Below are positions 50,930 to 59,379 of a stretch of 64,000 bases of DNA, piece after piece (position 1 is the stretch's first letter; each line of letters opens with the position of its first letter). Made by a program: the position numbers and the translations under genes. Under the pieces are notes generated by a model, which saw only the letters and a list, made by a program, of their open reading frames with translations, had not been told where the DNA came from and made no database searches. The stretch is from an uncultured Clostridia bacterium (lineage in GTDB: Bacteria; Bacillota; Clostridia; Christensenellales; Borkfalkiaceae): assembly GCA_944368775.1 (NCBI GenBank), contig CALVXB010000001.1, positions 62,001 to 126,000 of the forward strand, given 5' to 3'.

Positions 50930-53158
50930 ATGATCAAACTCATCCGCGGCGGCTGCTACTACATGGGCGGCGCGCTCGTCAAAGAAAGTCAGGCGTTCCT
51001 GACGGCAGAACAGAAGGCTGCGGCGCGCAAGGGCACGATGGCCTACCGCATCCTGCGGGCGCACAATAAGGGCACGGAGGAGGACCTCAAACTCAAATTC
51101 GACGCGATCGCCTCGCACGACATCACCTACGTCGGCATCATCCAGACGGCGAAGGCGAGCGGCCTGAAAGAATTTCCGCTCTCGTACACCCTCACCAACT
51201 GCCACAACTCGCTGTGCGCGGTCGGCGGCACCATCAACGAGGACGACCATGTATTCGGCCTCTCCGCCGCCAAAAAGTACGGAGCCAACTTCGTTCCGCC
51301 GCACATCGCGGTCATCCACCAATATATGCGCGAGATGGAGGCGCGCGTTGGGCGCATGATCCTCGGCAGCGACTCGCACACCCGCTACGGCGCGCTCGGC
51401 ACGCTGGCGGTCGGCGAGGGCGGCCCCGAACTCGTCAAGCAGATCCTCTGCCAGACGTATGACATCAAGCGGCCGGAAGTGGTCGCCGTGTACCTGCGCG
51501 GCAACCTCAAAAAGGGGGTCGGCCCGCAAGACGTCGCCATCGCGCTGTGCGGCGCCGTATTTAAAAACGGCTTCGTCAAGAACAAGATCCTCGAGTTCGT
51601 CGGCCCCGGCATCAAAAACCTCTCCATGGACTACCGCAACGGCATCGACGTGATGACGACGGAGACGGCATGCCTCTCTTCCATCTGGGAGACGGACGAA
51701 AAGACGCGCGAATACTACAAGATCCACGGCCGCGAAGGGGACTATGCAGAACTGCACCCCGAAGAGCCCGCCTACTACGACTATGGCATCACCATCAACC
51801 TCAGCACCATCGAGCCGATGATCGCGCTGCCCTTCCACCCGAGCAACGCCTACACCATCCGCGAGCTGGTCGCTCACCCGCAGGAGATCCTCGCCGAAGT
51901 GGAGGCAGCCGGCCGCAAGCTGCGCGGCGACGACAAGTTCACGCTGACGGACAAGATCCGCGACGGCGGCGTGTACGTCGACCAGGGCGTCATCGCCGGC
52001 TGCGCGGGCGGCATGTACGAAAACATCGCCGAGGCGTACGAGATCTTAAAGGGCGGCTCGACGGGCGCGGACGAATTTTCGCTCAGCGTCTATCCCTCCA
52101 GCCAGCCCGTCTATAAGGCGCTGGTCGACAACGGCTACATCGGCGGCCTGATGGACGCGGGCGTCGTCGTCAAGACGGCATTCTGTGGCCCTTGCTTCGG
52201 CGCGGGCGACGTTCCGGCCAACAACGGCCTCTCTATCCGCCACACGACGCGCAACTTCGAGAGCCGCGAGGGGAGCAAGCCCGCGCAGGGCCAGCTCGCT
52301 TCCGTCGCCCTCATGGACGCGCGCTCCATCGCCGCGACGGCGGCAAACGGCGGCAGGCTTACCCCCGCCACCGAGGCAGAATACACCAAAAAGGTCAAAA
52401 AATACTTCTTCGACGCGGAGATCTACCGCAAGCGCGTCTATCACGGCGCGGGGAAGGCGCAGGCGGATGCCGAGCTCAAATACGGTCCGAACATCGCCGA
52501 TTGGCCGGAGATGATCCCCCTCGGCAAGAACGTGCTCATCAAGGCGGTCAGCGTCATCACCGACCCCGTCACCACGACGGACGAGCTCATCCCTTCGGGC
52601 GAGACTTCTTCGTACCGCTCCAACCCGATGAAGTTGGCCGAGTTCGCACTCTCGCGCAAAGACCCCGGCTACGTCGGCCGCGCCAAGGCGGTCAAGGCGG
52701 ACGAGGACGCGCGCCGCGCGACGGGCGAACTGCCCGAAAGCGTGCTGCGCGAAGTCGAGCCGCTGCACATCCGCACGGAGGGCACCATCTACGGCAGCTG
52801 CGTCGTCGCAGTCAAGCCGGGCGACGGCTCCGCGCGCGAGCAGGCGGCGTCTTGCCAGCGCGTGCTGGGCGGCATCGCCAACGTCGCGGAGGAGTACGCC
52901 ACCAAGCGCTACCGCAGCAACCTCATCAATTGGGGCATGCTTCCATTCACGGCGAAGAAGCTGCGCGTCTCCCTCGGCGACTACATCTACGTCGAGGACA
53001 TCGACAAATACATCGCGGAAGGGGCGGAGAGCGTCCCCGCGAAGCTTCTCAGCGGCAAGAGCGTCAAGGACATCACTCTCGGCCTCGGCTCGCTGACGCC
53101 GGACGAGCGCAGCATCATCCTCAAGGGCTGCCTCATCAACTTCAACGCCGTCAAATAA
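50930..53158 (+). CDS. Aconitase-superfamily hydratase (YbhJ-like)
   Basis: 742 residues. Fe-S cysteines are expected in GVIAGCAGGMYENI (around 360) and FCGPCFGAGDVPANNG (around 421-424, CxxC), and the substrate-binding SREGSKPAQGQLAS stretch follows. The C-terminal swivelling domain (GTIYGSCVVAVKPGD, then RYRSNLINWGMLPF) is attached. The sequence is closer to the YbhJ-like hydratases of unknown substrate than to classical aconitase. Single gene; no citrate-cycle genes next to it. Confidence 0.87.
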   Translation: MIKLIRGGCYYMGGALVKESQAFLTAEQKAAARKGTMAYRILRAHNKGTEEDLKLKFDAIASHDITYVGIIQTAKASGLKEFPLSYTLTNCHNSLCAVGGTINEDDHVFGLSAAKKYGANFVPPHIAVIHQYMREMEARVGRMILGSDSHTRYGALGTLAVGEGGPELVKQILCQTYDIKRPEVVAVYLRGNLKKGVGPQDVAIALCGAVFKNGFVKNKILEFVGPGIKNLSMDYRNGIDVMTTETACLSSIWETDEKTREYYKIHGREGDYAELHPEEPAYYDYGITINLSTIEPMIALPFHPSNAYTIRELVAHPQEILAEVEAAGRKLRGDDKFTLTDKIRDGGVYVDQGVIAGCAGGMYENIAEAYEILKGGSTGADEFSLSVYPSSQPVYKALVDNGYIGGLMDAGVVVKTAFCGPCFGAGDVPANNGLSIRHTTRNFESREGSKPAQGQLASVALMDARSIAATAANGGRLTPATEAEYTKKVKKYFFDAEIYRKRVYHGAGKAQADAELKYGPNIADWPEMIPLGKNVLIKAVSVITDPVTTTDELIPSGETSSYRSNPMKLAEFALSRKDPGYVGRAKAVKADEDARRATGELPESVLREVEPLHIRTEGTIYGSCVVAVKPGDGSAREQAASCQRVLGGIANVAEEYATKRYRSNLINWGMLPFTAKKLRVSLGDYIYVEDIDKYIAEGAESVPAKLLSGKSVKDITLGLGSLTPDERSIILKGCLINFNAVK

Positions 53159-53175
53159 CTGCCGAAAACAGAAAA

Positions 53176-53200
53176 GAACGCCGAAAGCGGCGTTTCTTTT
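53176..53200 (+). terminator. Terminator of the hydratase gene
   Basis: 8-bp stem (GAACGCCG / CGGCGTTT), AAAG loop, then CTTTT. Confidence 0.7.
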
Positions 53201-53252
53201 CATACTGCGGCGCATATTTCGGCCGCGCGGCCGCTCACGAAGGAGGTCTGCT

Positions 53253-54098
53253 ATGCTTTTACTCGACGACTATAAGACGATCATCGACCTGAATTACCGC
53301 CCTTGGACGGCCGAACGGCTGACTGAGGAGGAGAAGAGCGTCATCTGCGACGAGATGCTCGGCGACCTGCTCGAAGAGCGCAACGAGATCGCCGCGTTCA
53401 GCTATCCCTATAAGATCAAGCGCGATCTCATCTGGGGGTATTTGAACGAGCGCATGCCCAACCCCGTCACGCCTCGCTTCCTCGAGATCCAGGACAGGCT
53501 GTTCCGCGCCGAAACGCTCGAGCGCGGCGTCGTCAACATCTCCTCCTTCGAGTATCAAGAGGGGATCGCCCTCTGGCAGGGGGACATCACCCGTCTGGAC
53601 GCGGACGCGATCGTCAACGCGGCGAACAACTCGCTGCTCGGCTGCTTCATCCCGCACCACAAGTGCATCGACAACGTCATCCACTCCTGCGCGGGCGTGC
53701 AGGTGCGGCTGGATTGTTCCAAGATCATGGGCGCGCAGGGCGAGCCGGAACCCTCCGGCTGCGCCAAGATCACGCGCGCGTATAACCTTCCGTCCAAGTA
53801 TATCCTGCACACCGTCGGGCCGATGGTGGGCGTGCGGGTGACGGACGAGGATCGTCGCGTGCTGCGCAACTGCTATATTTCCTGTCTCAACCTCGCGCGG
53901 GAGATGGGGCTGCATACGGTCGCCTTCTGCTGCATCTCGACGGGCATCTTCGGCTTCCCGAGCGACGAGGCCGCCGCCATCGCCGTCGGCGCGGTCAAAA
54001 ACTGGCTGCTCGAAACGGGCAGCGATATGCGCGTCGTATTCGACGTGTTTTTGGATAAAGACCTCGCCATCTACCGAGACGTCCTCAAAAACACCTGA
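53253..54098 (+). CDS. Zinc-type macro domain protein (protein-ADP-ribose hydrolase)
   Basis: 281 residues behind AAGGAGG. An N-terminal helical extension (1-90) precedes the macro domain: LWQGDITRLDADAIVNAANN, then the zinc-binding loop GCFIPHHKCIDNVIHSCAG with Cys/His ligands, YILHTVGPM and CCISTGIFGFP. This is the class that removes ADP-ribose from proteins in Firmicutes, where it often accompanies a SirTM sirtuin and a GcvH-like carrier. Neither is next to it here. Confidence 0.9.
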   Translation: MLLLDDYKTIIDLNYRPWTAERLTEEEKSVICDEMLGDLLEERNEIAAFSYPYKIKRDLIWGYLNERMPNPVTPRFLEIQDRLFRAETLERGVVNISSFEYQEGIALWQGDITRLDADAIVNAANNSLLGCFIPHHKCIDNVIHSCAGVQVRLDCSKIMGAQGEPEPSGCAKITRAYNLPSKYILHTVGPMVGVRVTDEDRRVLRNCYISCLNLAREMGLHTVAFCCISTGIFGFPSDEAAAIAVGAVKNWLLETGSDMRVVFDVFLDKDLAIYRDVLKNT

Positions 54099-54294
54099 TT
54101 CTCGGGTGCGTTCCCGGACGAAAGAAGGGGAGCGGGCGCGGCAGCCGCGCCGAGGGCAGCCGCCCGGGGAAGGCCGCGGCAAAGCGCACCTCGCCGCGCG
54201 GCGGGCGTTCCATTTCGTTCGCCGCAAGAAGTACGGCCGCGCTCAAACAGACACCGATGGCGGCAATCAGCAAAATTTTCTTGAACATACCCAT
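54085..54294 (-). CDS. Possible small membrane peptide
   Basis: Starts MGMFKKILLIAAIGVCL, a convincing hydrophobic segment, then MERPPRGEV and GC-rich sequence of doubtful coding value. No ribosome site is visible. It may be a truncated gene. Overlaps the macro gene's end by 14 bases. Confidence 0.3.
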   Translation of the reverse strand: MGMFKKILLIAAIGVCLSAAVLLAANEMERPPRGEVRFAAAFPGRLPSARLPRPLPFFRPGTHPRIRCF

Positions 54295-54397
54295 ATTTTG
54301 CCGCGTTTGCATAGTACTATGCGTGACATACTTCGCATATAAACGCGCATTTCTGTATTGACGCCGAAAACGGCTCGCATTTACAGCCGCCGTTCGC
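54295..54397 (+). other. Intergenic stretch with repeat copy 9
   Basis: Apart from the repeat at 54309-54330 this stretch holds no recognisable element up to the -35 box at 54398. Confidence 0.4.
54309..54330 (+). repeat. Dispersed repeat, copy 9
   Basis: GCATAGTACTATG + CGTGA + CATA, preceded by TTT; identical over its 22 bases to copy 2. Confidence 0.85.
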
Positions 54398-54426
54398 TTG
54401 CCTTTTTTGCGGCGGCGGGGTATAAT
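54398..54426 (+). promoter_or_regulatory. Promoter of the TM1266-like/ABC operon
   Basis: TTGCCT, 17 bases, TATAAT. It starts a leader of about 108 bases. Confidence 0.75.
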
Positions 54427-54432
54427 AGTCAG

Positions 54433-54540
54433 AGAATATCAAAACGCCCCTGCATCGAAGGGTTCGCCCCGACGGTTAAGGATCGCCTGCGGCCGCACGG
54501 CCGCTTCCTCCTTTTGCTGCGGGCGAGAGGAGGTTTTTTT
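54433..54540 (+). promoter_or_regulatory. Structured leader ending in a terminator-like hairpin over the ribosome site
   Basis: Contains GGG-TTCG-CCC, then GCGGCC-GCAC-GGCCGC, then CCTCCT...AGGAGG followed by seven T's and the ATG. The last hairpin can act as a terminator and also hides the Shine-Dalgarno sequence. This is the layout of an attenuator or riboswitch. I cannot match it to a known class. Confidence 0.5.
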
Positions 54541-54789
54541 ATGTCGGAAAACAGAGTGGCCGCCGTCAGCATCATCGTCGAGAACATCGAGCACACCGAT
54601 CGCCTCAACGCCGTGCTGCACGAATACGGCAATTACATCATCGGCCGCATGGGCATCCCGTACCGCGCCAAAAACATCTCGGTGCTGTCCGTCGTGCTCG
54701 ACGCCCCGCAGGAGACCATCAACGCGCTCACGGGCAAGCTGGGCATGATCGAGGGTGTCTACGCCAAGACGCTGTTTTCTAAGTTTTAA
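54541..54789 (+). CDS. TM1266-type ACT-like regulator (iron-only hydrogenase system regulator family)
   Basis: 82 residues, start directly after the T tract of the leader. Whole protein: VAAVSIIVENIEHTDRLNAVL, then HEYGNYIIGRMGIPY, NISVLSVVLDAP and LTGKLGMIEGVYAKTLFSKF, all characteristic of the TM1266 family (ferredoxin-like fold). Family members often accompany [FeFe]-hydrogenase maturation genes; none is here, but an ABC transporter follows after 67 bases. Regulation of that transporter is likely. Confidence 0.85.
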   Translation: MSENRVAAVSIIVENIEHTDRLNAVLHEYGNYIIGRMGIPYRAKNISVLSVVLDAPQETINALTGKLGMIEGVYAKTLFSKF

Positions 54790-54856
54790 GCTGCCCCGCG
54801 CTTCCGCGCGCCGCGGCAACCATACGCAAATTCAAACAGTTTAAGGAGAAACAGAT

Positions 54857-55972
54857 ATGAAAAAGTTTTTGGCATTGGCGCTCTCCGCGCTCACACTCGC
54901 CTTCGGCGCGGTATTTTTTGCCGCGTGCGCACCCGACGAACCCGGCCCGGGCGACGATCCGGGCAACGATCCGGGCAACGACCCGGGCGGCAGCACTGTC
55001 GAAGAGGCTGTCGCCGACGTCTACGCGCCGGACGGCGCGCCCGCGCTCGCGCTCGCGCAGCTGATGAGCGAAGAGATGCAGTTCGGCGGCGAGGTGACCT
55101 ACAACGTCGTCGCGGCGTCCACCATCCAGACGTACGTCACGGGCGAGGACCCGCAGGCGGAGCTGTGCATCCTGCCCGTCAACGCGGCGGCGCAGGCGCT
55201 CGGCAAGGGCGACGACTATAAGCTGCTCGGCACGGTCACGCACGGCAACATCTTCGTGCTGTCCGCGGCCTCCAACAACTTCGAGGCGCTCACCGCCGAC
55301 AACCTCGGCGAGCAGCTGCGCGGCAAGACGGTCGGCTGCATCCAGCTGCAGCAGGTGGTCGGCCTGACGCTGCGCATCGTGCTCGAAAACAGCGACATCG
55401 AGTATCAAATCATTGAAGACGTCTCGCAGGCGACCGAAGACGACGTCGTCTACCTGCTCAACATTTCCGATCCCGCCACGATGATCGTGCCGACCGCCGA
55501 ATACGACTACATGGTCGCGGCGGAACCGGTCGTCTCGGCCAAGGTCACGGGCACGCAGGGCAAGCTCGAGGTGGTCGGCGACCTGCAGGCGCTATACGGC
55601 GGCGAAAACGGCTGGCCGCAGGCGGTGCTCGTCGGCAAGACCTCCTTCGTCGAGGAAAACCCGAACTTCGTCAATGCTTTCTGCGACGCGCTCGTCGGCA
55701 ACGCCGCGTGGCTGGCGGACGAGGACACGGCCGCGAGCACGGTCATCGACGCGGTCGCATCCCACCTGCCCGACGGCGCCACGCCCACCTTCAGCGAAAA
55801 GAATTTGACCAAGGAGGTCATCGCCAACTGCGCCATCCGCTTCGAGTATGCGCATGACTGCAAGGCGGAGGTCAACGCCTTCCTCGACGTCCTCTCCGAC
55901 GTCGCGGGCAAAGACTTTACCGTCAACGACTGCTTCTACTACGAGTTCGTGGAAGAGCCGACGGCCGCGTAA
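54857..55972 (+). CDS. NitT/TauT-type ABC substrate-binding lipoprotein
   Basis: 371 residues behind AAGGAG. Lipobox FFAAC (Cys24), then a repetitive PGDD-PGND linker (residues 28-46). The mature domain starts VYAPDGAPALALAQLM and has CILPVNAAAQALGKG, LRGKTVGCIQ and NFVNAFCDAL, typical of NMT1/SsuA-like binding proteins. Substrate unknown. It begins an SBP-permease-ATPase set. Confidence 0.88.
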   Translation: MKKFLALALSALTLAFGAVFFAACAPDEPGPGDDPGNDPGNDPGGSTVEEAVADVYAPDGAPALALAQLMSEEMQFGGEVTYNVVAASTIQTYVTGEDPQAELCILPVNAAAQALGKGDDYKLLGTVTHGNIFVLSAASNNFEALTADNLGEQLRGKTVGCIQLQQVVGLTLRIVLENSDIEYQIIEDVSQATEDDVVYLLNISDPATMIVPTAEYDYMVAAEPVVSAKVTGTQGKLEVVGDLQALYGGENGWPQAVLVGKTSFVEENPNFVNAFCDALVGNAAWLADEDTAASTVIDAVASHLPDGATPTFSEKNLTKEVIANCAIRFEYAHDCKAEVNAFLDVLSDVAGKDFTVNDCFYYEFVEEPTAA

Positions 55973-56021
55973 ACGAATAATGACTGCCGCATAAGCGCAT
56001 CAAGATACAAAAATAAAGACT

Positions 56022-56047
56022 CGGGGCCGCCCGTTCGGGCGGCCCCG
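56022..56047 (+). other. Intercistronic hairpin between binding protein and permease
   Basis: CGGGGCCGCCC / GGGCGGCCCCG with a 4-base loop and no T tract downstream. Probably lowers expression of the permease relative to the binding protein by stabilising the upstream mRNA. Confidence 0.6.
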
Positions 56048-56080
56048 ACCGCCCGCCGCGCGGGCGGAAGGAGGGGCGCG

Positions 56081-56884
56081 GTGCTGCCGAACGCAGACAA
56101 AAAGTGGCGCTTTGACGTCAAAAAACTGAATATCGCCTTTTCGCTGCTCGCCGTGCTCGCGATGGTCGCGGCGTGGATCGCCGTCTATTATACGGTGCGC
56201 AACGACTACGTTATCCCTTCTTTTACCGACACGCTGCGCGAGATGGGGGCGCAGCTCGCTTCGGCGGACTTTTGGGTCGCCTTCGGCAACACGCTCGGCC
56301 GCTCTGCGGGCGCGTGGCTGCTCGCCTTCGCGCTGGCGGCGGTCTTTGCCGCCCTCTCCGCGCTCGCCGAGCCCTTCCGCCGCTTCTTTGCGCCCGTCGT
56401 CGGCGTGCTGCGCACCGTGCCGACCATGGCGATCACGCTCATGCTGCTCGTCTGGACGACGCCGCGCATCGCGCCCATCATCGTCGCCTTCCTCATGATC
56501 TTCCCGCTCACCTACGCGCAGATGCTCGCAGCCTACGGCGGCATCGATCCAAAGCTGATCGAGATGGCGCGCGTCTACCGCATCCCCAAGCGGGAGCAGG
56601 TGCTGCGCATCGTCCTCCCGCTCATGCTCCCGCAGGTGCTCGCGCAGGCGGGGGCGAATTTGTCGCTGACGCTGAAGGTGATGGTCTCTGCCGAGGTGCT
56701 CGCCAGCACCTTCCGCTCTGTCGGCGGGCTGCTGCACGAGGCGGCCGCCTACGCGCAGATGGCGCAGATGTTCGCCGTCGTCATCCTGATGCTGCTCGTC
56801 GGCGGCATCCTCGAATTCGCGCTCGGCTTCCTCGGGCGCATCGGCGACCGCTGGACGCGCGGGCGCAGCAAGGAGAAGGCATGA
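56081..56884 (+). CDS. NitT/TauT-type ABC permease
   Basis: 267 residues from a GTG behind AAGGAGG. About six membrane helices; EAA loop EMARVYRIPKREQVLRIVLP (around 165-184). PSFTDTLREMGAQL near the N-terminus is typical of SsuC/TauC-like permeases. It ends overlapping the ATPase start (ATGA). Confidence 0.9.
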   Translation: MLPNADKKWRFDVKKLNIAFSLLAVLAMVAAWIAVYYTVRNDYVIPSFTDTLREMGAQLASADFWVAFGNTLGRSAGAWLLAFALAAVFAALSALAEPFRRFFAPVVGVLRTVPTMAITLMLLVWTTPRIAPIIVAFLMIFPLTYAQMLAAYGGIDPKLIEMARVYRIPKREQVLRIVLPLMLPQVLAQAGANLSLTLKVMVSAEVLASTFRSVGGLLHEAAAYAQMAQMFAVVILMLLVGGILEFALGFLGRIGDRWTRGRSKEKA

Positions 56885-57558
56885 TCGAGATCCGCAACGT
56901 CACTCGCCGCTTCGGCGCGCTCACCGTCTACGAAAACTTTTCCCTCTCCATCGAGGAGGGGAAGATCGCCTGCATCCTCGGCGCGAGCGGCTGCGGCAAG
57001 ACGACCCTCTTGAATATGCTCGCGGGCATCCTTCCCTTTTCGGGGGAGATCGAGCCCATGCAGCCCTGCTCGTACATCTTCCAGCAGCCGCGGCTGGTGC
57101 CCAACCTCACCGTTGCGGGGAATTTGCGCCTCGTCTGCCGCGACGCTTCCCGCATCGGCGATATGCTCGCGCGCGTCGGCCTCGCGGACAAGGCGTCCGC
57201 CTATCCCGTCGAACTCTCGGGCGGCCAGGCGCAGCGCGTTTCCATTGCGCGCGCCTTTCTGCATCCTTCTCGCCTGCTCTTGATGGATGAGCCCTTTTCC
57301 TCTCTCGACACCGCCCTCAAGATCCGCCTCATGCGGCTGTTCGGCGACATCTGGCGGGAGGAGGAGCGCACCGTGCTGTTCGTCACGCACGACGTGGAGG
57401 AGGCGTACATGCTCGCGCACCGCGCCATCGTGCTGCGCGGCGGAAAGATCGCCGCCGACATCGACTGCGGCGCCGGCCCCATCCCGCGGCCGTACGGCGA
57501 AAGCGCCGCCGTCAAGGGCGCGCTGCTGCAGGCTCTCTTCGCGGGCGATGCGGAATAA
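56881..57558 (+). CDS. NitT/TauT-type ABC ATPase
   Basis: 225 residues. Walker A GASGCGKTTLLNMLAG, Q-loop IFQQPRLVPNLTV, signature LSGGQAQRVSIARA, Walker B LLLMDEPFSSLD, switch His in FVTHDVEEAYM. Slightly short: the region after Walker A is trimmed. Completes the transporter. Confidence 0.92.
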   Translation: MIEIRNVTRRFGALTVYENFSLSIEEGKIACILGASGCGKTTLLNMLAGILPFSGEIEPMQPCSYIFQQPRLVPNLTVAGNLRLVCRDASRIGDMLARVGLADKASAYPVELSGGQAQRVSIARAFLHPSRLLLMDEPFSSLDTALKIRLMRLFGDIWREEERTVLFVTHDVEEAYMLAHRAIVLRGGKIAADIDCGAGPIPRPYGESAAVKGALLQALFAGDAE

Positions 57559-57588
57559 ATCTTGTCCTGCGGCATACACTGTCTGTGT

Positions 57589-57621
57589 GCGGGCGGCGTT
57601 CTCGCCGCCCGCTTTGCTTTT
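57589..57621 (+). terminator. Terminator of the NitT/TauT-type ABC operon
   Basis: Perfect 10-bp stem (GCGGGCGGCG / CGCCGCCCGC), TTCT loop, then TTTGCTTTT. Confidence 0.75.
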
Positions 57622-57740
57622 ACAGCGCTCGTTTTGCCGCCCGCTCTGTTTTTGCCGCGGCGATCTTGCCGAAATCGGGCGGATGCGCCCGTAAAAGCGC
57701 GTTCATTTTGAAGCGCCGGCAGAAAAGTTGCGCCGAAAGA

Positions 57741-57769
57741 TTGAAAAATCCCGCCGCATATGCTATACT
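57741..57769 (+). promoter_or_regulatory. Promoter of the HAD-mscL pair
   Basis: TTGAAA, 17 bases, TATACT with TGC before it; 28 bases before the TTG start. Confidence 0.75.
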
Positions 57770-57797
57770 GTAAAAAACTGCAAGGAAGGGCCGCACA

Positions 57798-58628
57798 TTG
57801 AAAACACTCTTTATCTCCGATCTGGACGGCACGCTCCTGACTGCAAAGGAGAACGTGTCCGCGTACAGCCTCGCCGAGCTCAACGAGATGATCGACGAGT
57901 GCGGGCTGTTCTTTACATATGCGACCGCCCGTTCCTTGAATTCCGCCGCAAAGGCGTGCTGGGGGCTGCGGCAGAACCTGCCCGTCATCCTGTATAACGG
58001 TGCGCTGGTCATGGAACCGTGGAACCGCAAAATGCTCTACAACAACCACTTCAACGAAGGGCAGCTTGCGTATCTGAAGGCGCTGTTTGAAAAATACGAC
58101 GTTTGGCCGCTCGTCTATTCCTTTCGCGGCGCCGCAGAGCGCGTTTCATGGGTAGAGGGGAAGGAGACGACCGGCGTACGGCGCTACCTCGAGCGGCGCA
58201 GCGGCGACAGCCGGCTCAACCCCGTGCGCGACCGCGCCGAGGTGAAGGGAGACGAGATCTTCTATTTCAACTGCATCGGCAAAAAGGAGGACCTCGACGC
58301 GCTGCACGAGGAGGTCGAGCGCAGTCTCGACATCAAGTGCATCTACGAGCCGGAGGTGTACCACACCGACTATTGGTGCGAGATCATGCCTGCCAATACC
58401 TCGAAGGGCATGGCTGCCAAGGCGCTGCGCGGCATCCTCGGCGCGGAAAAGATCGTCGCCTTCGGCGATGCGAAGAATGACCGTTCCCTCTTTCTCGAGG
58501 CGGACGAGTGCTACGCCGTCAAAAACGCAGACGAGTCTCTCAAGGAGATCGCGACGGACGTCATCGGGTATTCGGAAGAGGACGCCGTCGCCAAATTTAT
58601 TCGCGAAAATCTGGAGAAATATATCTGA
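57798..58628 (+). CDS. Cof-type HAD-superfamily phosphatase
   Basis: 276 residues from a TTG codon behind AAGGAAGGG. HAD motif I ISDLDGTL, motif II ATARS, motif III Lys in TSKGMAAKAL and motif IV FGDAKNDRSLF. Cof/type IIB cap as in the unlinked HAD at 28257, from which it differs clearly. Substrate unknown. mscL follows after 37 bases, likely in the same transcript. Confidence 0.88.
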   Translation: MKTLFISDLDGTLLTAKENVSAYSLAELNEMIDECGLFFTYATARSLNSAAKACWGLRQNLPVILYNGALVMEPWNRKMLYNNHFNEGQLAYLKALFEKYDVWPLVYSFRGAAERVSWVEGKETTGVRRYLERRSGDSRLNPVRDRAEVKGDEIFYFNCIGKKEDLDALHEEVERSLDIKCIYEPEVYHTDYWCEIMPANTSKGMAAKALRGILGAEKIVAFGDAKNDRSLFLEADECYAVKNADESLKEIATDVIGYSEEDAVAKFIRENLEKYI

Positions 58629-58665
58629 CGGGGCGTTTCCCCGAAGGATATGCGGAGGGATACAT

Positions 58666-59247
58666 ATGAAAAAGGAAAGGAAAAAGAGTACCTTTTGGAA
58701 GGACTTCAAGGCCTTTATATCCCGCGGCAACATCATCGACCTTGCCGTCGGCCTCGTCGTGGGCGCCGCCTTCACCGCCATCGTCAACAGCTTGGTCAAC
58801 GACGTCATCAAGCCGTGCATCGCGCTGCTCGTCGGCGGCAACTTCAGCGAGCTGGTCGTCGTGCTGCGCCCGGAGGAAATCGTAGACGGCGTCACCGTCG
58901 AGGCGATCACCCTCAACTACGGCAACCTGCTCATGGCCATCCTGACCTTCCTCATCGACGCTTTCGTCATCTTTACCATCCTGCGCATCGTGCGCGGCGC
59001 GCAGCGCCGCATGAAGGAGCGTGGAGAGCGCCTCAAAGAGCGGCTCATCAAAAAGGGGAAGGAGGAGCCGATGGCGGAAGAAGCTGCACTTTCCGCCCCG
59101 CCCGCGCCCGAGCCGCCTAAACCTACGGCGGAAGAATTGCTCGCCGAGATCCGCGACCTGCTGCGCGCGCAAAACGCGCAGAACGCGCCTGCCGCCGCGC
59201 CCGCCGATCCTGCCGCGCCGCCCGCCGAAGAGAAAGAGGCGCGATAA
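58666..59247 (+). CDS. mscL: Large-conductance mechanosensitive channel with long tail
   Basis: 193 residues behind GCGGAGGG; usual length 130-150. FKAFISRGNIIDLAVGLVVGAAFTAIVNSLVNDVI covers the N-terminal amphipathic helix and TM1 (by position 14-48). A periplasmic loop and TM2 (LLMAILTFLIDAFVIFTILRIV) follow, then a cytoplasmic helix with an Ala/Pro-rich extension. The tail's last 60 residues include PPAPEPPKPTAEELLAEIRDLL and an Ala-Pro run. The channel opens under membrane tension to release solutes during osmotic downshock. Confidence 0.93.
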   Translation: MKKERKKSTFWKDFKAFISRGNIIDLAVGLVVGAAFTAIVNSLVNDVIKPCIALLVGGNFSELVVVLRPEEIVDGVTVEAITLNYGNLLMAILTFLIDAFVIFTILRIVRGAQRRMKERGERLKERLIKKGKEEPMAEEAALSAPPAPEPPKPTAEELLAEIRDLLRAQNAQNAPAAAPADPAAPPAEEKEAR

Positions 59248-59261
59248 TATCCGCAGACGCA

Positions 59262-59294
59262 AAACGCTTGGCTCCTGTCAAGCGTTTGCTTTTG
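59262..59294 (+). terminator. Terminator of the HAD-mscL pair
   Basis: 9-bp stem (AAACGCTTG / CAAGCGTTT), 8-base loop, then GCTTTTG. Confidence 0.7.
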
Positions 59295-59344
59295 CCGCGC
59301 GGAAAATTTCAAGGGAAAATTTTTGCAAAAGGGGCCTCAAACAG

Positions 59345-59373
59345 TTTTATAAAATTTGCGTTTGTGCTATACT
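59345..59373 (+). promoter_or_regulatory. Promoter of the pur operon
   Basis: TTTTAT, 17 bases, TATACT with TGC before it (extended -10). About 320 bases before purE. Confidence 0.6.
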
Positions 59374-59379
59374 GAATAG

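Noticed and set aside
50930..53158. Classical aconitase (citrate cycle)
   Set aside because: The cysteine motifs fit the superfamily, but spacing and flanking sequence resemble YbhJ-like hydratases and no citrate-cycle genes are adjacent.
54433..54540. TPP, THF or fluoride riboswitch before the TM1266-like gene
   Set aside because: The conserved core sequences of these classes are not found; kept only as an unassigned leader.
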